Source: Streptomyces flaveus (GTDB lineage: Bacteria; Actinomycetota; Actinomycetes; Streptomycetales; Streptomycetaceae). Taken from it: DNA of 64,000 nt. Under the pieces are notes generated by a model. It did not search any database and was not told the DNA's origin. It was given only the letters and a program-made list of their open reading frames with translations. Positions 50,355-63,074 of this stretch are shown piece by piece (the first letter of the stretch is position 1; the number at the start of each line of letters is the position of its first letter). The position numbers and the translations under genes are program-made. Location of the stretch: NCBI RefSeq assembly GCF_014647675.1, contig NZ_BMPQ01000002.1, positions 365,171-429,170 of the forward strand. The letters are read 5' to 3'.

Positions 50355-50372
50355 GCAGGAACCGATCCCACG

Positions 50373-50399
50373 GCGCGCCGCCGCCACATGGCGGCGCGC
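50373..50399 (+). promoter_or_regulatory. Hairpin between scoD and scoC
   Basis: GCGCGCCGCC (50373-50382) pairs with GGCGGCGCGC (50390-50399) around a 7-nt loop, followed by TTTCGG. It starts 18 bp after the scoD stop. It may lower read-through to scoC or protect the upstream mRNA. Confidence 0.65.
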
Positions 50400-50430
50400 T
50401 TTCGGACGACCGAGAGCGGAGATCCTGAAC

Positions 50431-52023
50431 ATGGCCGAATTGTCGGCGCCGCAGAAGACCGGCAGCGAACTGCACTACCCGGAACTGAAGACCCTGGTCG
50501 ACACGGCACGCTTCCACGCCGCACACCAACCGCTGGCCACCGCCGTTCTCTGTGAAGGGCGCAGCCTCACCTACGAACAACTGCATCGCGAGAGCAACCG
50601 CGTCGCCCACGCCATCCGCGCCGCAGGAGCGGCCCCAGGCGCCAGGATCGCGTATCTGGGCAAGGAGTCCGAGCACTACTACGAGATCCTCTTCGGGTGC
50701 GCCAAGAGCGAGACCGTCCTGGTACCCATCAACTGGCGGCTGACCGCGCCCGAGGTCAGCCACATCCTCCAGGACTCCGGCAGCGAACTGCTCTTCCTGG
50801 AGGAGGACTTCGCGCCGGTCCTGGAACGGCTGCCGACCGCGCCCCCGAAGACGGTCGTCCGGCTCGGCACCGCCAACGGCTTCCCAGCCTGGAAAGCGGC
50901 CCAGCCCACCACCGACCTCACACCGTCCGCCAACCCCGACACCCCGGTCGCCCAGCTCTACACCAGCGGCACCACCGGCCTGCCCAAGGGCGTCGTCCTG
51001 GCCCATCGCAGCTTCTTCGCCATCCGTGACGCCCTGGCGAGCGAAGGGCTGGACTGGATCGACTGGCGCACCGGCGACACGGCCCTCATCGGCATCCCCG
51101 GATTCCACGTCGGCGGCCTGTGGTGGGCCACCCAGAACTTCAACGCCGGCGTGACCGTCGTGGCGATGCGCGCCTTCGCGGCCCGCGACGCGATCGACCT
51201 CATCCGCGACCTGGGCATCACCACCGCCTGTGTCGTCCCCGCGATGCTGCGCATGATGCTCAGCGAACCCGGAGCCACACCAGGTGACTTCACGACGCTC
51301 CGCAAAATCGTGTACGGCGGGTCGCCGATCTCGGAAGCACTGCTCGAAGAGAGCCTGACCATGTTCGGAGCCGAGTTCGCGCAGATCTACGGACTCACCG
51401 AGACCGGCAACACCGCTGTCTGCCTGCCCCCGGCCGACCACATTCCCGGCCACCCCCGCATGCAGGCCGCAGGCCACCCTTACCCCGGCGTCCGCAGCAA
51501 GGTGATCGACGACGACGGCCACGACTTGCCGCCGGGCGCGATCGGCGAGGTCTGCCTGGCCACCCCGGCCCACATGGTCGAGTACTGGGGCCTGCCCGAG
51601 AAGACCGCCGAGACCCTGGTCGACGGGTGGGTCCACACCGGGGACGCCGGATACGTCGACGAAGACGGCTACATCTTCATCCGCGACCGCATCAAGGACG
51701 CGATCCTCGTCGCGGGCGAGAACGTCTACCCCGCCGAGATCGAGAACGCGCTGGAGCACCACCCCGGCGTGGCCGAGGCGGTGATCGTGGGAGCCCCCGA
51801 CGAGCAGTGGGGAGAGACCGTCCACGCTTTCGTCGTAGCGGTTCCCGGACAGCAACCGGCCCCCCGGGACCTGCACCGCTTCCTCATCGACCGGCTCGCC
51901 GGTTTCAAGCTGCCGGCCCGGTACGAGTTCATCGACCACGTGCCGCGCAACCCGAGCGGGAAGATCCTCCGCCGGGAGCTGCGCGACCGCTTCTGGACCG
52001 ACTCCGAACGCAAGGTCAACTGA
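50431..52023 (+). CDS. scoC: Fatty acyl-AMP ligase (ScoC/FadD10 type)
   Basis: A 530-residue adenylate-forming ligase. AQLYTSGTTGLPKGVVLAH is the ATP loop; IYGLTETGN, DGWVHTGDAGYVDEDGYIFIRDR and the catalytic Lys in NPSGKILRREL follow. ScoC and Rv0099 activate the acyl substrate and load it on the stand-alone ACP. The gene is between scoD and the ACP gene, as in known clusters. Confidence 0.9.
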   Translation: MAELSAPQKTGSELHYPELKTLVDTARFHAAHQPLATAVLCEGRSLTYEQLHRESNRVAHAIRAAGAAPGARIAYLGKESEHYYEILFGCAKSETVLVPINWRLTAPEVSHILQDSGSELLFLEEDFAPVLERLPTAPPKTVVRLGTANGFPAWKAAQPTTDLTPSANPDTPVAQLYTSGTTGLPKGVVLAHRSFFAIRDALASEGLDWIDWRTGDTALIGIPGFHVGGLWWATQNFNAGVTVVAMRAFAARDAIDLIRDLGITTACVVPAMLRMMLSEPGATPGDFTTLRKIVYGGSPISEALLEESLTMFGAEFAQIYGLTETGNTAVCLPPADHIPGHPRMQAAGHPYPGVRSKVIDDDGHDLPPGAIGEVCLATPAHMVEYWGLPEKTAETLVDGWVHTGDAGYVDEDGYIFIRDRIKDAILVAGENVYPAEIENALEHHPGVAEAVIVGAPDEQWGETVHAFVVAVPGQQPAPRDLHRFLIDRLAGFKLPARYEFIDHVPRNPSGKILRRELRDRFWTDSERKVN

Positions 52024-52066
52024 CCGGCACACAGCTGCAACCCACCAGCTACCAAGAGAGAGCGAC

Positions 52067-52310
52067 ATGCCTGAGCCCCTGACGCTGGCGGGCTTCCGTG
52101 CGGACCTGGCGGAGTTCCTGCATCAGCAACCCGACGAAGTCGACCTGGAAGAAAACCCCCTCTACGCCGGCCTGGACTCACTGCGTATCACCACCCTGGC
52201 CGCACGGTGGCGGGACGCCGGCGCGGACGTGAGCTTCCTGGAGCTCGCCGAACGCACCTCGTTCGCCCAGTGGTGGCAACTGTTGTCCGAACGCCAGGCG
52301 GGAGCAGCCC

Positions 52311-52324
<14 letters not shown>
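52067..52324 (+). CDS. scoB: Acyl carrier protein (ScoB type)
   Basis: An 85-residue carrier protein with the attachment Ser in YAGLDSLRITTLA. It sits between the ligase and the NRPS, like ScoB and Rv0100. It would carry the unsaturated and isocyano acyl chains to the NRPS condensation domain. The last 14 bp overlap the NRPS start. Confidence 0.9.
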
Positions 52325-56609
<4,285 letters not shown>

Positions 56610-56622
56610 CTCCTGGGAACCC

Positions 56623-56661
56623 GGGCGGACTTCGCACCGACTACCTGAGCGGAGTCCGCCC
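56623..56661 (+). promoter_or_regulatory. Hairpin between scoA and the ABC importer genes
   Basis: GGGCGGACT (56623-56631) and AGTCCGCCC (56653-56661) can pair over a 21-nt loop, ending just before the AAGGAG of the binding-protein gene. It may set different expression of importer and enzymes. Confidence 0.6.
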
Positions 56662-56678
56662 TACCCCAAGGAGCCTGC

Positions 56679-57707
56679 ATGCTGACGAAACGGCCCGTTG
56701 CCGCGGTCCTGGCCGGAGCACTCTGCCTGGCCACCGCGGCCTGCGGAGCCTCGTCCTCCCCGACGGCTGAGACCGCTGCGGAGGCGAACGCCCCCGGCTA
56801 CCCGGTGAGCATCAAGAACTGCGGGCAGACCACCACATACACCAAGGCGCCGAGCCGGGTGGTCGTCATGAACGGTGCCTCCGTCGCCGAGGTTTCCTCG
56901 CTGCTGGCGCTCGGTCTCGGCGATCGCATCGTCGCCAACGGGCAGTCGTACGGGATGTCCGAGGTCACCGGCCGCGCCAAGGCCATCAAGGCGTTGCCCA
57001 CCGGGGACATCGAGCTCAATGACGCCTACGACATTCCCCGCGAGGCGATGCTGGGCCTGAGCCCCGACCTCGTCCTGTCCACCACGTCCTACGGCTTCGA
57101 CTCGAAGAACGGCTTCGCGACCCGCGACGACCTCAAGGCGGTCAACGCCAACACCTACATCTCCCCCCAGGGCTGCGACCAGGACACCTCCCGCATGACC
57201 GTCGCCGACAGCTACAAGCTGCTGCGCGACCTGGGAAAGATCTTCCACGTCAGCGATCGCGCGGAGAAGCTCATCGCGGCATCCGAGAAGAAGATCAGCG
57301 GCGTATCGGCCAAGGTCAAGGGCGAGAAGGCGCCCAACGTCATGGTGGTGTTCTCCAACATGTCGATGGGCGGCAACGACTTCAGCTCCATCGCGGCCAA
57401 CGGCATCTGGAACGACATCCTCGCCAAGGCCGGCGGCAGCAACGCCTTCTCCTCCGCCTCCAAAACCTCCTTCGCCGACCTCAGCAAGGAGAAGGTCGCC
57501 GCCGAGCCCGTCGACGCCCTCGTGGTCATCAGCTACAACGACCCCAACCCCGCGGCGTACGCCCGCAAACTGCTCAAGGAGTTCCCCCAGTGGCCGGCCG
57601 CGAAGAACAAGCGTTACACCGTTCTGTCCGACTCGATCTACCTCGGCCCCAGCAACGACCTGGCCGTGGACAAGATCGCCAGGATGCTGCACCCCGACGC
57701 GTTCTGA
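56679..57707 (+). CDS. Substrate-binding lipoprotein, probable chalkophore receptor
   Basis: A 342-residue lipoprotein of the FecB/BtuF class. The signal peptide ends in the lipobox LATAAC (Cys22). The two lobes carry typical motifs (SRVVVMNGASVAEVSSLLALGLGDRIV; LGLSPDLVLSTTSY). These proteins bind siderophores or cobalamin. Placement straight after the NRPS, with permease and ATPase genes following, suggests binding of the copper-isonitrile complex. The ligand is inferred from context only. Confidence 0.88.
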   Translation: MLTKRPVAAVLAGALCLATAACGASSSPTAETAAEANAPGYPVSIKNCGQTTTYTKAPSRVVVMNGASVAEVSSLLALGLGDRIVANGQSYGMSEVTGRAKAIKALPTGDIELNDAYDIPREAMLGLSPDLVLSTTSYGFDSKNGFATRDDLKAVNANTYISPQGCDQDTSRMTVADSYKLLRDLGKIFHVSDRAEKLIAASEKKISGVSAKVKGEKAPNVMVVFSNMSMGGNDFSSIAANGIWNDILAKAGGSNAFSSASKTSFADLSKEKVAAEPVDALVVISYNDPNPAAYARKLLKEFPQWPAAKNKRYTVLSDSIYLGPSNDLAVDKIARMLHPDAF

Positions 57708-58741
57708 AGCGTCCGAACCGGCTGAAGCCCACGCTGGTGCTGGCGGCACTGCTGGTCGTGCTCGCCGTCGTCATGATGGTGGCGATCAGCATCGGCGCCG
57801 TCACCATCCCTCTGGGCGATGTGTGGCGGATCGTGCTCCATCATCTGGGAGGCGGCGGCGCGACCGGTGACCCCGCTCTGGACCAGATCGTCTGGAACTT
57901 CCGGACTCCGCGTGTTGTTCTGGCCGCCGTGGCCGGCGCGGGCCTGGCGGTCTCCGGCGCGATTCTGCAGTCCGTGGTGGCCAATCCGCTCGCCGACCCC
58001 ATCGTCCTGGGCTTCTCCTACGGAGCCTCGCTCGGCGCCGTCATCGTCATCACCCTGGCCACCGGCGCATCGCTCGGCGGGCTCGGGGTGTCGTCCGCGG
58101 CGTTCCTCGGTGCCCTCGCGGCGGGTGCCCTCGTATTCGTCCTCGGACAGCGCAAAGGACGCCTGGCCCCGACCCGGCTGGTGCTGTCCGGGGTCGCCAT
58201 CGGCTACGTCTTCCTCTCGGCGACCAGCTTTCTGCAGCTGCTGGCAACCCCCACCGAACTGCGCACCACCATGTTCTGGATGCTGGGCAGCGTCGCGGGC
58301 GCCAAGTGGGATCAGCTGCCCCTCGTCAGCACCGTCGTCCTCACCACCACAGTGCTCCTCGCACTCTTCGGCAGACGGCTCAACGCCCTGCTGGCCGGTG
58401 ACGAGTCCGCCACGGCCCTCGGCGTCGATGTCCACCGGCTGCGGGCCCTGATGCTCGTGCTGGCCTCGCTCCTCACCGGCGCCGTCACCGCCGTCGCGGG
58501 CGGCATCGGCTTCGTCGGCCTGATGATCCCCCACCTGGTCCGCCTCACCACCGGCGCCGACCACCGTCGGCTAATACCCCAGTCCGCCCTGGTCGGCGCC
58601 ATCTACCTGGTCGTCGTCGATCTGCTCTCGCGCTCGGTCAACCGCCCCAACGAGCTGCCCCTCGGCATCCTCACCGCCCTGTTCGGCGCACCGTTCTTCC
58701 TCTGGCTGCTCCGCCGCAACAAGAGCCTGGACACCGTATGA
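57704..58741 (+). CDS. FecCD-family permease
   Basis: A permease of ~345 residues and nine or ten helices. The family motifs are RTPRVVLAAVAGAGLAVSGAILQ, NPLADPIVLGFSYGASLGA and GGIGFVGLMIPHLVRL. The start is uncertain. A CTG at 57704 overlapping the previous stop (CTGA) gives the normal length and a KRPNRLKP N-terminus. GTG 57737 is an alternative but would lack the basic N-terminus. Only one permease gene is present, so it should form a homodimer. Confidence 0.88.
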   Translation: MKRPNRLKPTLVLAALLVVLAVVMMVAISIGAVTIPLGDVWRIVLHHLGGGGATGDPALDQIVWNFRTPRVVLAAVAGAGLAVSGAILQSVVANPLADPIVLGFSYGASLGAVIVITLATGASLGGLGVSSAAFLGALAAGALVFVLGQRKGRLAPTRLVLSGVAIGYVFLSATSFLQLLATPTELRTTMFWMLGSVAGAKWDQLPLVSTVVLTTTVLLALFGRRLNALLAGDESATALGVDVHRLRALMLVLASLLTGAVTAVAGGIGFVGLMIPHLVRLTTGADHRRLIPQSALVGAIYLVVVDLLSRSVNRPNELPLGILTALFGAPFFLWLLRRNKSLDTV

Positions 58742-59541
58742 AACTCACCGTGGACCAGCTCCACATCACCCTCGACCGCCACCCGATCCTCCACAACGTG
58801 GCTCTGGAGGCCCAACCGGGCGACATCGTCGGCCTCATCGGCCCCAACGGCAGCGGCAAGTCCACACTTCTGCGCACTGTCTACCGCTCCCTGCGCCCGC
58901 AACAAGGTGTGGTGCGCGTCGACGGTGACGACGTATGGGCCCTGTCCCCCCGCAGCGCCGCCCTTCGCACCGCTGCCGTGCTCCAGGAGTCGGGCGGCAG
59001 TCCGACCGGACTGTGCGTCACCGAGATCGTCGCTCTCGGCCGTACCCCGCACCACGGCCTCCTCGGCCGCGACGGCGCCGACGACCACGAAGCCGTCGAG
59101 GAGGCCCTCGACCAGTGCGGCGCCCGCCCGCTGGCCGACCGTGACTTCACCTCGCTGTCCGGCGGCGAACGTCAGCGCGTGCTGCTCGCCCGTGCCCTCG
59201 CCCAGCGCCCCAAGCTCCTCGTCCTCGACGAGCTCACCAACCACCTCGACATCCGCGCCCGCTTCGAACTGCTCGACCTGATCCGCTCCACCGGTATCAC
59301 CACCCTGGCCGTCCTCCACGACCTCGACCTGGCGGCCCGCCTGTGCGACCACCTCGTCGCGCTCCACCACGGCGAAGTGGTCGCGGCAGGCCCCGTCCTG
59401 GACGTACTGACTCCCGACCTGCTGCGCGATGTCTTCGGCGTGACCGCCACGGCCGACCGCCATCCCGACGGCGTCGTACGCGTCACCTACGGAGCCAAGC
59501 CCCTTGCCCTGGACCTGATGCCGGACGAAGTGATCAGCTGA
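58738..59541 (+). CDS. ABC importer ATPase (FecE type)
   Basis: A 267-residue ATPase with Walker A GPNGSGKSTLL, signature LSGGERQRVLLARAL and switch His in LAVLHDLDLAARL. Walker B reads LLVLDELTNHLD, with Leu where Pro is usual (DEPTNHLD). The start overlaps the permease stop (ATGA). It is the last gene of the rightward operon. Its 3' end overlaps the convergent DJ-1 gene by 8 bp. Confidence 0.92.
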   Translation: MKLTVDQLHITLDRHPILHNVALEAQPGDIVGLIGPNGSGKSTLLRTVYRSLRPQQGVVRVDGDDVWALSPRSAALRTAAVLQESGGSPTGLCVTEIVALGRTPHHGLLGRDGADDHEAVEEALDQCGARPLADRDFTSLSGGERQRVLLARALAQRPKLLVLDELTNHLDIRARFELLDLIRSTGITTLAVLHDLDLAARLCDHLVALHHGEVVAAGPVLDVLTPDLLRDVFGVTATADRHPDGVVRVTYGAKPLALDLMPDEVIS

Positions 59542-60127
59542 CGGGCCGGTCGTACTGGATGGCCTTACGGACCTCGGCCGCCGCCTCCGGGCTGTCGAGA
59601 CGCCCCACCATGTGGAGGGCCATGTCGATACCGGCGGACACGCCGGCGCTGGTGACGATGTCCCTGTCATCGACGTACCGCTCATCCGCGCGCACATCGA
59701 CCGTCTCGTCGATCTTCGCGAGCCTCTCGACGTAGTTCCAGTGCGTCGTGGCCGGCCGCCCCTTCAGCAGGCCCGCTGCCGCCAGCACGAGAGAGCCAGT
59801 GCACACGCTCGCCAACACGGTCCCCTGACGGTGCAGTTCCCGCAGCCAGTCCAAGTGCGCACTGTCCTTCGCCAGGGGACGCGTCCCGTCACCGCCGGGG
59901 TGCACCAGCAGATCGAGAGCGGGAGCCGTGGCAAGACTCTGGTCGACAACGAGACCAAGCCCCTTGGAACAGCGCACCACCCCTTCCTCCCGACCGATCG
60001 CCAGCAGCCGGACGGGAAACTCCGCCACGTGCGCAGCCCAGAACCCGAGGACCTCCCACGGGCCGACGACATCAAGCTCTTCGGCATCCTCGAACACGTA
60101 AATGCCGATGGTCAGCGAAGAATTCAT
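59534..60127 (-). CDS. DJ-1/PfpI protein, isonitrile hydratase-like
   Basis: A 197-residue DJ-1/PfpI protein. The nucleophile elbow ASVCTGSLVLAAAGLLKGRPATTHW is close to that of Pseudomonas isonitrile hydratase (InhA), which hydrates isonitriles to N-formamides through this Cys. GPWEVLG near residue 23 and the C-terminal SAGVSAGIDMAL also fit. Relatives with other roles are common in Streptomyces, so the family alone is not proof. The position beside an isonitrile cluster makes isonitrile turnover, self-protection or copper release a reasonable proposal. It follows the GlxA-type gene by 78 bp. Confidence 0.8.
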   Translation of the reverse strand: MNSSLTIGIYVFEDAEELDVVGPWEVLGFWAAHVAEFPVRLLAIGREEGVVRCSKGLGLVVDQSLATAPALDLLVHPGGDGTRPLAKDSAHLDWLRELHRQGTVLASVCTGSLVLAAAGLLKGRPATTHWNYVERLAKIDETVDVRADERYVDDRDIVTSAGVSAGIDMALHMVGRLDSPEAAAEVRKAIQYDRPVS

Positions 60128-60205
60128 GCTGCCGGGTTCACCAACTCTCTCTGTCTGCGGGGGATCGGTTCGCGGGCGGGCGGACAGCCGTCGCCCGGTT
60201 CCGTG

Positions 60206-61183
60206 TCAGGAAAACCGCTTCCGGTACTCAAGGGGCGAGACCTGCAGAACACGCAGGAACGACTTGCGCATGGTGGCCTCCGTGCCGAAACCCGCCTCGC
60301 GCGCGATCTCTTCGGGACTGCGGACCCTCTCCGTCAGCATGCGTGACGCGCTGGCCACCCTGACACGCTCCACGTACTCCCTCGCCGACATGCCGACTTG
60401 GGAGCGGAACAGGCGGGTGAACTGACGCTGCGAGAGGCCCGCGTGGCCGGACAAAGCCCGGAGCGACAGCTCTCCGCCAGGATGGGAACGGATCAGATGC
60501 TGCACGTCGCGTAACGCAGGGCTTTGGGCATCACGGGCCCGTAATTCGGCGAACTGCGCCTGCCCACCTGGTTTGCTCACATAGGTGACGAGTGATCGGG
60601 AGACGAGTTGGGAGACCTCACGGCCAAGGTCCTCCTCCACCAATGAGAGGGCCAGATCGATGCCGGACGCTCCACCTCCAGCAGTGGTGATGTGACCGTC
60701 CCGCACCACCGTGTCACGGGAGTCGACGTGGATGTCCGGGTGCCGGCGGGCCAGTTCATCGGAGAACTCCCAGTGCGTGGCCGCCCTGCGACTGTCGAGG
60801 ATCCCGGTCTCGGCAAGGCCAAAGGTCCCCGTACCCACCGACGTGACCCGCTGCGCGCACTTGACCAGCGCGCCGAGCGCGCCGGTGGTCTCCCTGTCGA
60901 TGACGGGAATTCCGTCGGCGCCCGGCAGGATCACCGTGCCGACGTCGGTCACGTCAGCGATGGCGCAGTCCGGCATGACCGTGAGCCCACTGGACGTGCG
61001 TACGGGAGCCCCGTCGAGGGACGACGTCAGAACCTCGTACCGGAACCTATCCGCGGTCGCCCTGTCCGATGCGTTCGCCGCGGAGAAGACGTCCGCAGGA
61101 CCTGAGAAGCCGAGACTCTGTACCCCGTCGAAGAGCGGCATGACCACCGTGTGCCGCCGGCCCATCTCACGCGGTCGATTCAT
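60206..61183 (-). CDS. GlxA-type AraC-family regulator
   Basis: A 325-residue regulator. The N-terminal DJ-1/PfpI-like domain has the Cys position changed to Gly (SVGTGTFGLAETG), so it is a ligand sensor rather than an enzyme. The C-terminal AraC domain has two helix-turn-helices (LSLRALSGHAGLSQRQFTRLFRSQVG and SPEEIAREAGFGTEATMRKSF). The ATG 61183 follows GAGG by 5 nt. It probably regulates the adjoining isonitrile hydratase-like gene, and perhaps the cluster. Confidence 0.9.
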   Translation of the reverse strand: MNRPREMGRRHTVVMPLFDGVQSLGFSGPADVFSAANASDRATADRFRYEVLTSSLDGAPVRTSSGLTVMPDCAIADVTDVGTVILPGADGIPVIDRETTGALGALVKCAQRVTSVGTGTFGLAETGILDSRRAATHWEFSDELARRHPDIHVDSRDTVVRDGHITTAGGGASGIDLALSLVEEDLGREVSQLVSRSLVTYVSKPGGQAQFAELRARDAQSPALRDVQHLIRSHPGGELSLRALSGHAGLSQRQFTRLFRSQVGMSAREYVERVRVASASRMLTERVRSPEEIAREAGFGTEATMRKSFLRVLQVSPLEYRKRFS

Positions 61184-61296
61184 TGCCACCTCGCTGTCGC
61201 GTCGTGTGTTCAGGATCTGCTCGTCGGCCGGTGTTCAACCGCCAGGGCATCCAAGGGGGCCGGTGCTCGCCTGTCCGGCGGGCACCAGCCCCTCGG

Positions 61297-61944
61297 TCAC
61301 GCGGCCAGGGCAGCTGGGGCCGCACCCGAGTTCTCTCGGTCGGCCAGCTCCGGGCAGTGCTCCTCGGCCTCGGCCAGCAGGCCCATGAGGGTCACACGGG
61401 CGCGGGCCACGCGGGAGCGAACCGTCCCGACGGGGCAGTCGCTCACCGCCGCGGCCTCCGCGTAGGGCAGGCCCAGGAGTTGGGTGAGGGTGAATGCCTC
61501 ACGGCGTTCGTCGGGCAGTGCGGCCAGCAGGTCGAGGAGGGCGATGCCGTCGTCGAAGCCGGGCAGGTCGTGCGGCTGGGCGTGCTCGACCGCCAGCTGC
61601 CAGTCCTGTTCGTCGGACAGTCGCGGGCGGGCGGCCGCGTGCCGGAAGCTGTCGATCACCGCGCGGCGCGCGATGGACAGCAGCCACGTACGGGCGGAAC
61701 AGCGTCCCTCGAATCGGTGCAGGCTGCCGAGCGCTCGCAGGAACGTGTCCTGGGCCAGGTCGTCGGCCACCTGAGGGTCGGCAGAGAGGTGGGCGACGTA
61801 GCGTACGACGTCGCGGTGCAGGGCTCGTACGAAACGATCGATGGCGTCCGGGTCGCCACCACGAGCGGCGAGTGCCCAGGCCGTTATCGAGTCGTCGGTC
61901 GACGCCGTTTTCTCGGGCGAGGCGGGCAGGACAGGAATGGTCAC
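61297..61944 (-). CDS. ECF sigma factor (copper module copy B)
   Basis: A 215-residue ECF sigma factor, clearly paralogous to the one at 40657. Shared blocks include ADDLAQD-FLRAL, ARTWLLSIARRAVID, LPGFDDGIALLDLL, TLTQLLGLPYAEA and CPVGTVRSRVARAR. The start is GTG 61944, with GAGAAGGA 6 nt upstream as in copy A. It lies 136 bp downstream of the Met-rich membrane gene. Confidence 0.92.
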   Translation of the reverse strand: MTIPVLPASPEKTASTDDSITAWALAARGGDPDAIDRFVRALHRDVVRYVAHLSADPQVADDLAQDTFLRALGSLHRFEGRCSARTWLLSIARRAVIDSFRHAAARPRLSDEQDWQLAVEHAQPHDLPGFDDGIALLDLLAALPDERREAFTLTQLLGLPYAEAAAVSDCPVGTVRSRVARARVTLMGLLAEAEEHCPELADRENSGAAPAALAA

Positions 61945-62080
61945 CTGGTGTCCTTCTCGGGTCATCCGGATCCGGACCCGCGCGTGGGCGGGGCGGTCCG
62001 GCGAGTGGGGTACCGGCCGTACGAGGACGTACGGCGAAGGCCCGAGGCGCACACGGGCTGCCTCGGGATACCGGCTGCCG

Positions 62081-62755
62081 TCAGACGACAGCGGTCCCCA
62101 CGGGCGGGCCCCGAGAAGTGATCGCGTGGACGAGCATGAGACGCCGCGGCGCCCGGTCCGAGCGGCGGCGTACGCGGATGCGTGGACGGTGCGGTGGCGT
62201 GGGCAGGACGAGCAGCAACCGCAGCGGTGCGGCCAGCCAGCCGCCCACGGCCCGCAGGATGCGGAAGGCGGCGCGCTCTCCGTGCGCGAGCCACAGGCCG
62301 CACAGCAGCGCGGCCAGCAGGTGGGCGGAGAGCATGCCGAACGACGACGTACCGCCCGTGGTGTGGCCGAGGTGATCCATGTGCGCCATGTCCATGGAGT
62401 CCATGTGCACGGAGTGCATCGGCATGGACCCCATGTCGTGGCCCATGGAACTCATGTCCATCGAGGCCATGTCCCCAGGCGCCGAGGCCGCCGGGTGCGC
62501 GCCGGACTGCGTCAGAGAGAACGCCGAATGCAGGGCCGTCTGTGCGACGACCACGACGGACACGATCAGCGGAAGTCCACGCTCCCGGCCGGCCAGGCAC
62601 CAGCCCACGGCACCGGTCACCGCCGCGCCGGCGACCAAGACCCACCAGGGCACCCGGCCGCCGGACATCATCACGTGCCCCAGGGCGGCGAGCAGCACGC
62701 AGACGGCCGCGAACACCGCGGCCCGAAGCGTGCGAGAACACCACCCAACAGTCAT
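62081..62755 (-). CDS. Met/His-rich membrane protein of copper/ECF module (copy B)
   Basis: A 224-residue paralogue of the protein at 39796. It has the same N-terminus (RTLRAAVFAAVCVLLAALGH versus RAVRAAFFAVVCVLTAAVGH), three helices, then a loop with a long Met/His run (DMASMDMSSMGHDMGSMPMH and MDSMDMAHMDHLGH). A fourth helix (LLAALLCGLWLAHGE) and a basic tail ending ITSRGPPVGTAVV follow. The ATG 62755 follows GAGG by 6 nt. It is upstream of ECF copy B. A copper sensing or buffering role is inferred. Confidence 0.75.
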   Translation of the reverse strand: MTVGWCSRTLRAAVFAAVCVLLAALGHVMMSGGRVPWWVLVAGAAVTGAVGWCLAGRERGLPLIVSVVVVAQTALHSAFSLTQSGAHPAASAPGDMASMDMSSMGHDMGSMPMHSVHMDSMDMAHMDHLGHTTGGTSSFGMLSAHLLAALLCGLWLAHGERAAFRILRAVGGWLAAPLRLLLVLPTPPHRPRIRVRRRSDRAPRRLMLVHAITSRGPPVGTAVV

Positions 62756-63074
62756 GACGGGCCTCATCCTTGCATCCGAGGTTCGGTCGTCATGGTGGGG
62801 TACGGAAATTTCCCCGGCCCCAGACTCAATCCGGGACGCATGAACCAGAACACAGAAACAGGCCGGAACTCAACGGAGGTTCGGGCCGACTAATAGGGAG
62901 TGCCGAGTCATATCTTCCGGCGGCGACGAGCCAGAACCCTGCGCCCGCCATCCCGGCCGCGCGCCTTGGCTCTTCGCCAGATCGGACAGCTGCTTTGCCG
63001 TCACGGCCTCAGGGCAGTACGTGCCGTGAAGTCGTCGACGCCCGGGCAAGGAGACAGCCGTAGCGTCGATACGG
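62756..63074. other. Gap before Met-rich gene copy B
   Basis: 319 bp with no convincing gene. The palindrome GGAAATTTCC (62804-62813) lies beside GGGGTAC (62797-62803), about 45 bp before the gene. The GGGGTAC half-site is shared with the CsoR-like site at 45397. It may be a promoter for the Met-rich/ECF pair. Confidence 0.4.

Noticed and set aside
56679..59541. Cobalamin importer linked to the adenosyltransferase
   Set aside because: The adenosyltransferase is 50 kb away and no cobalamin riboswitch was seen; the link to the NRPS operon is much closer.
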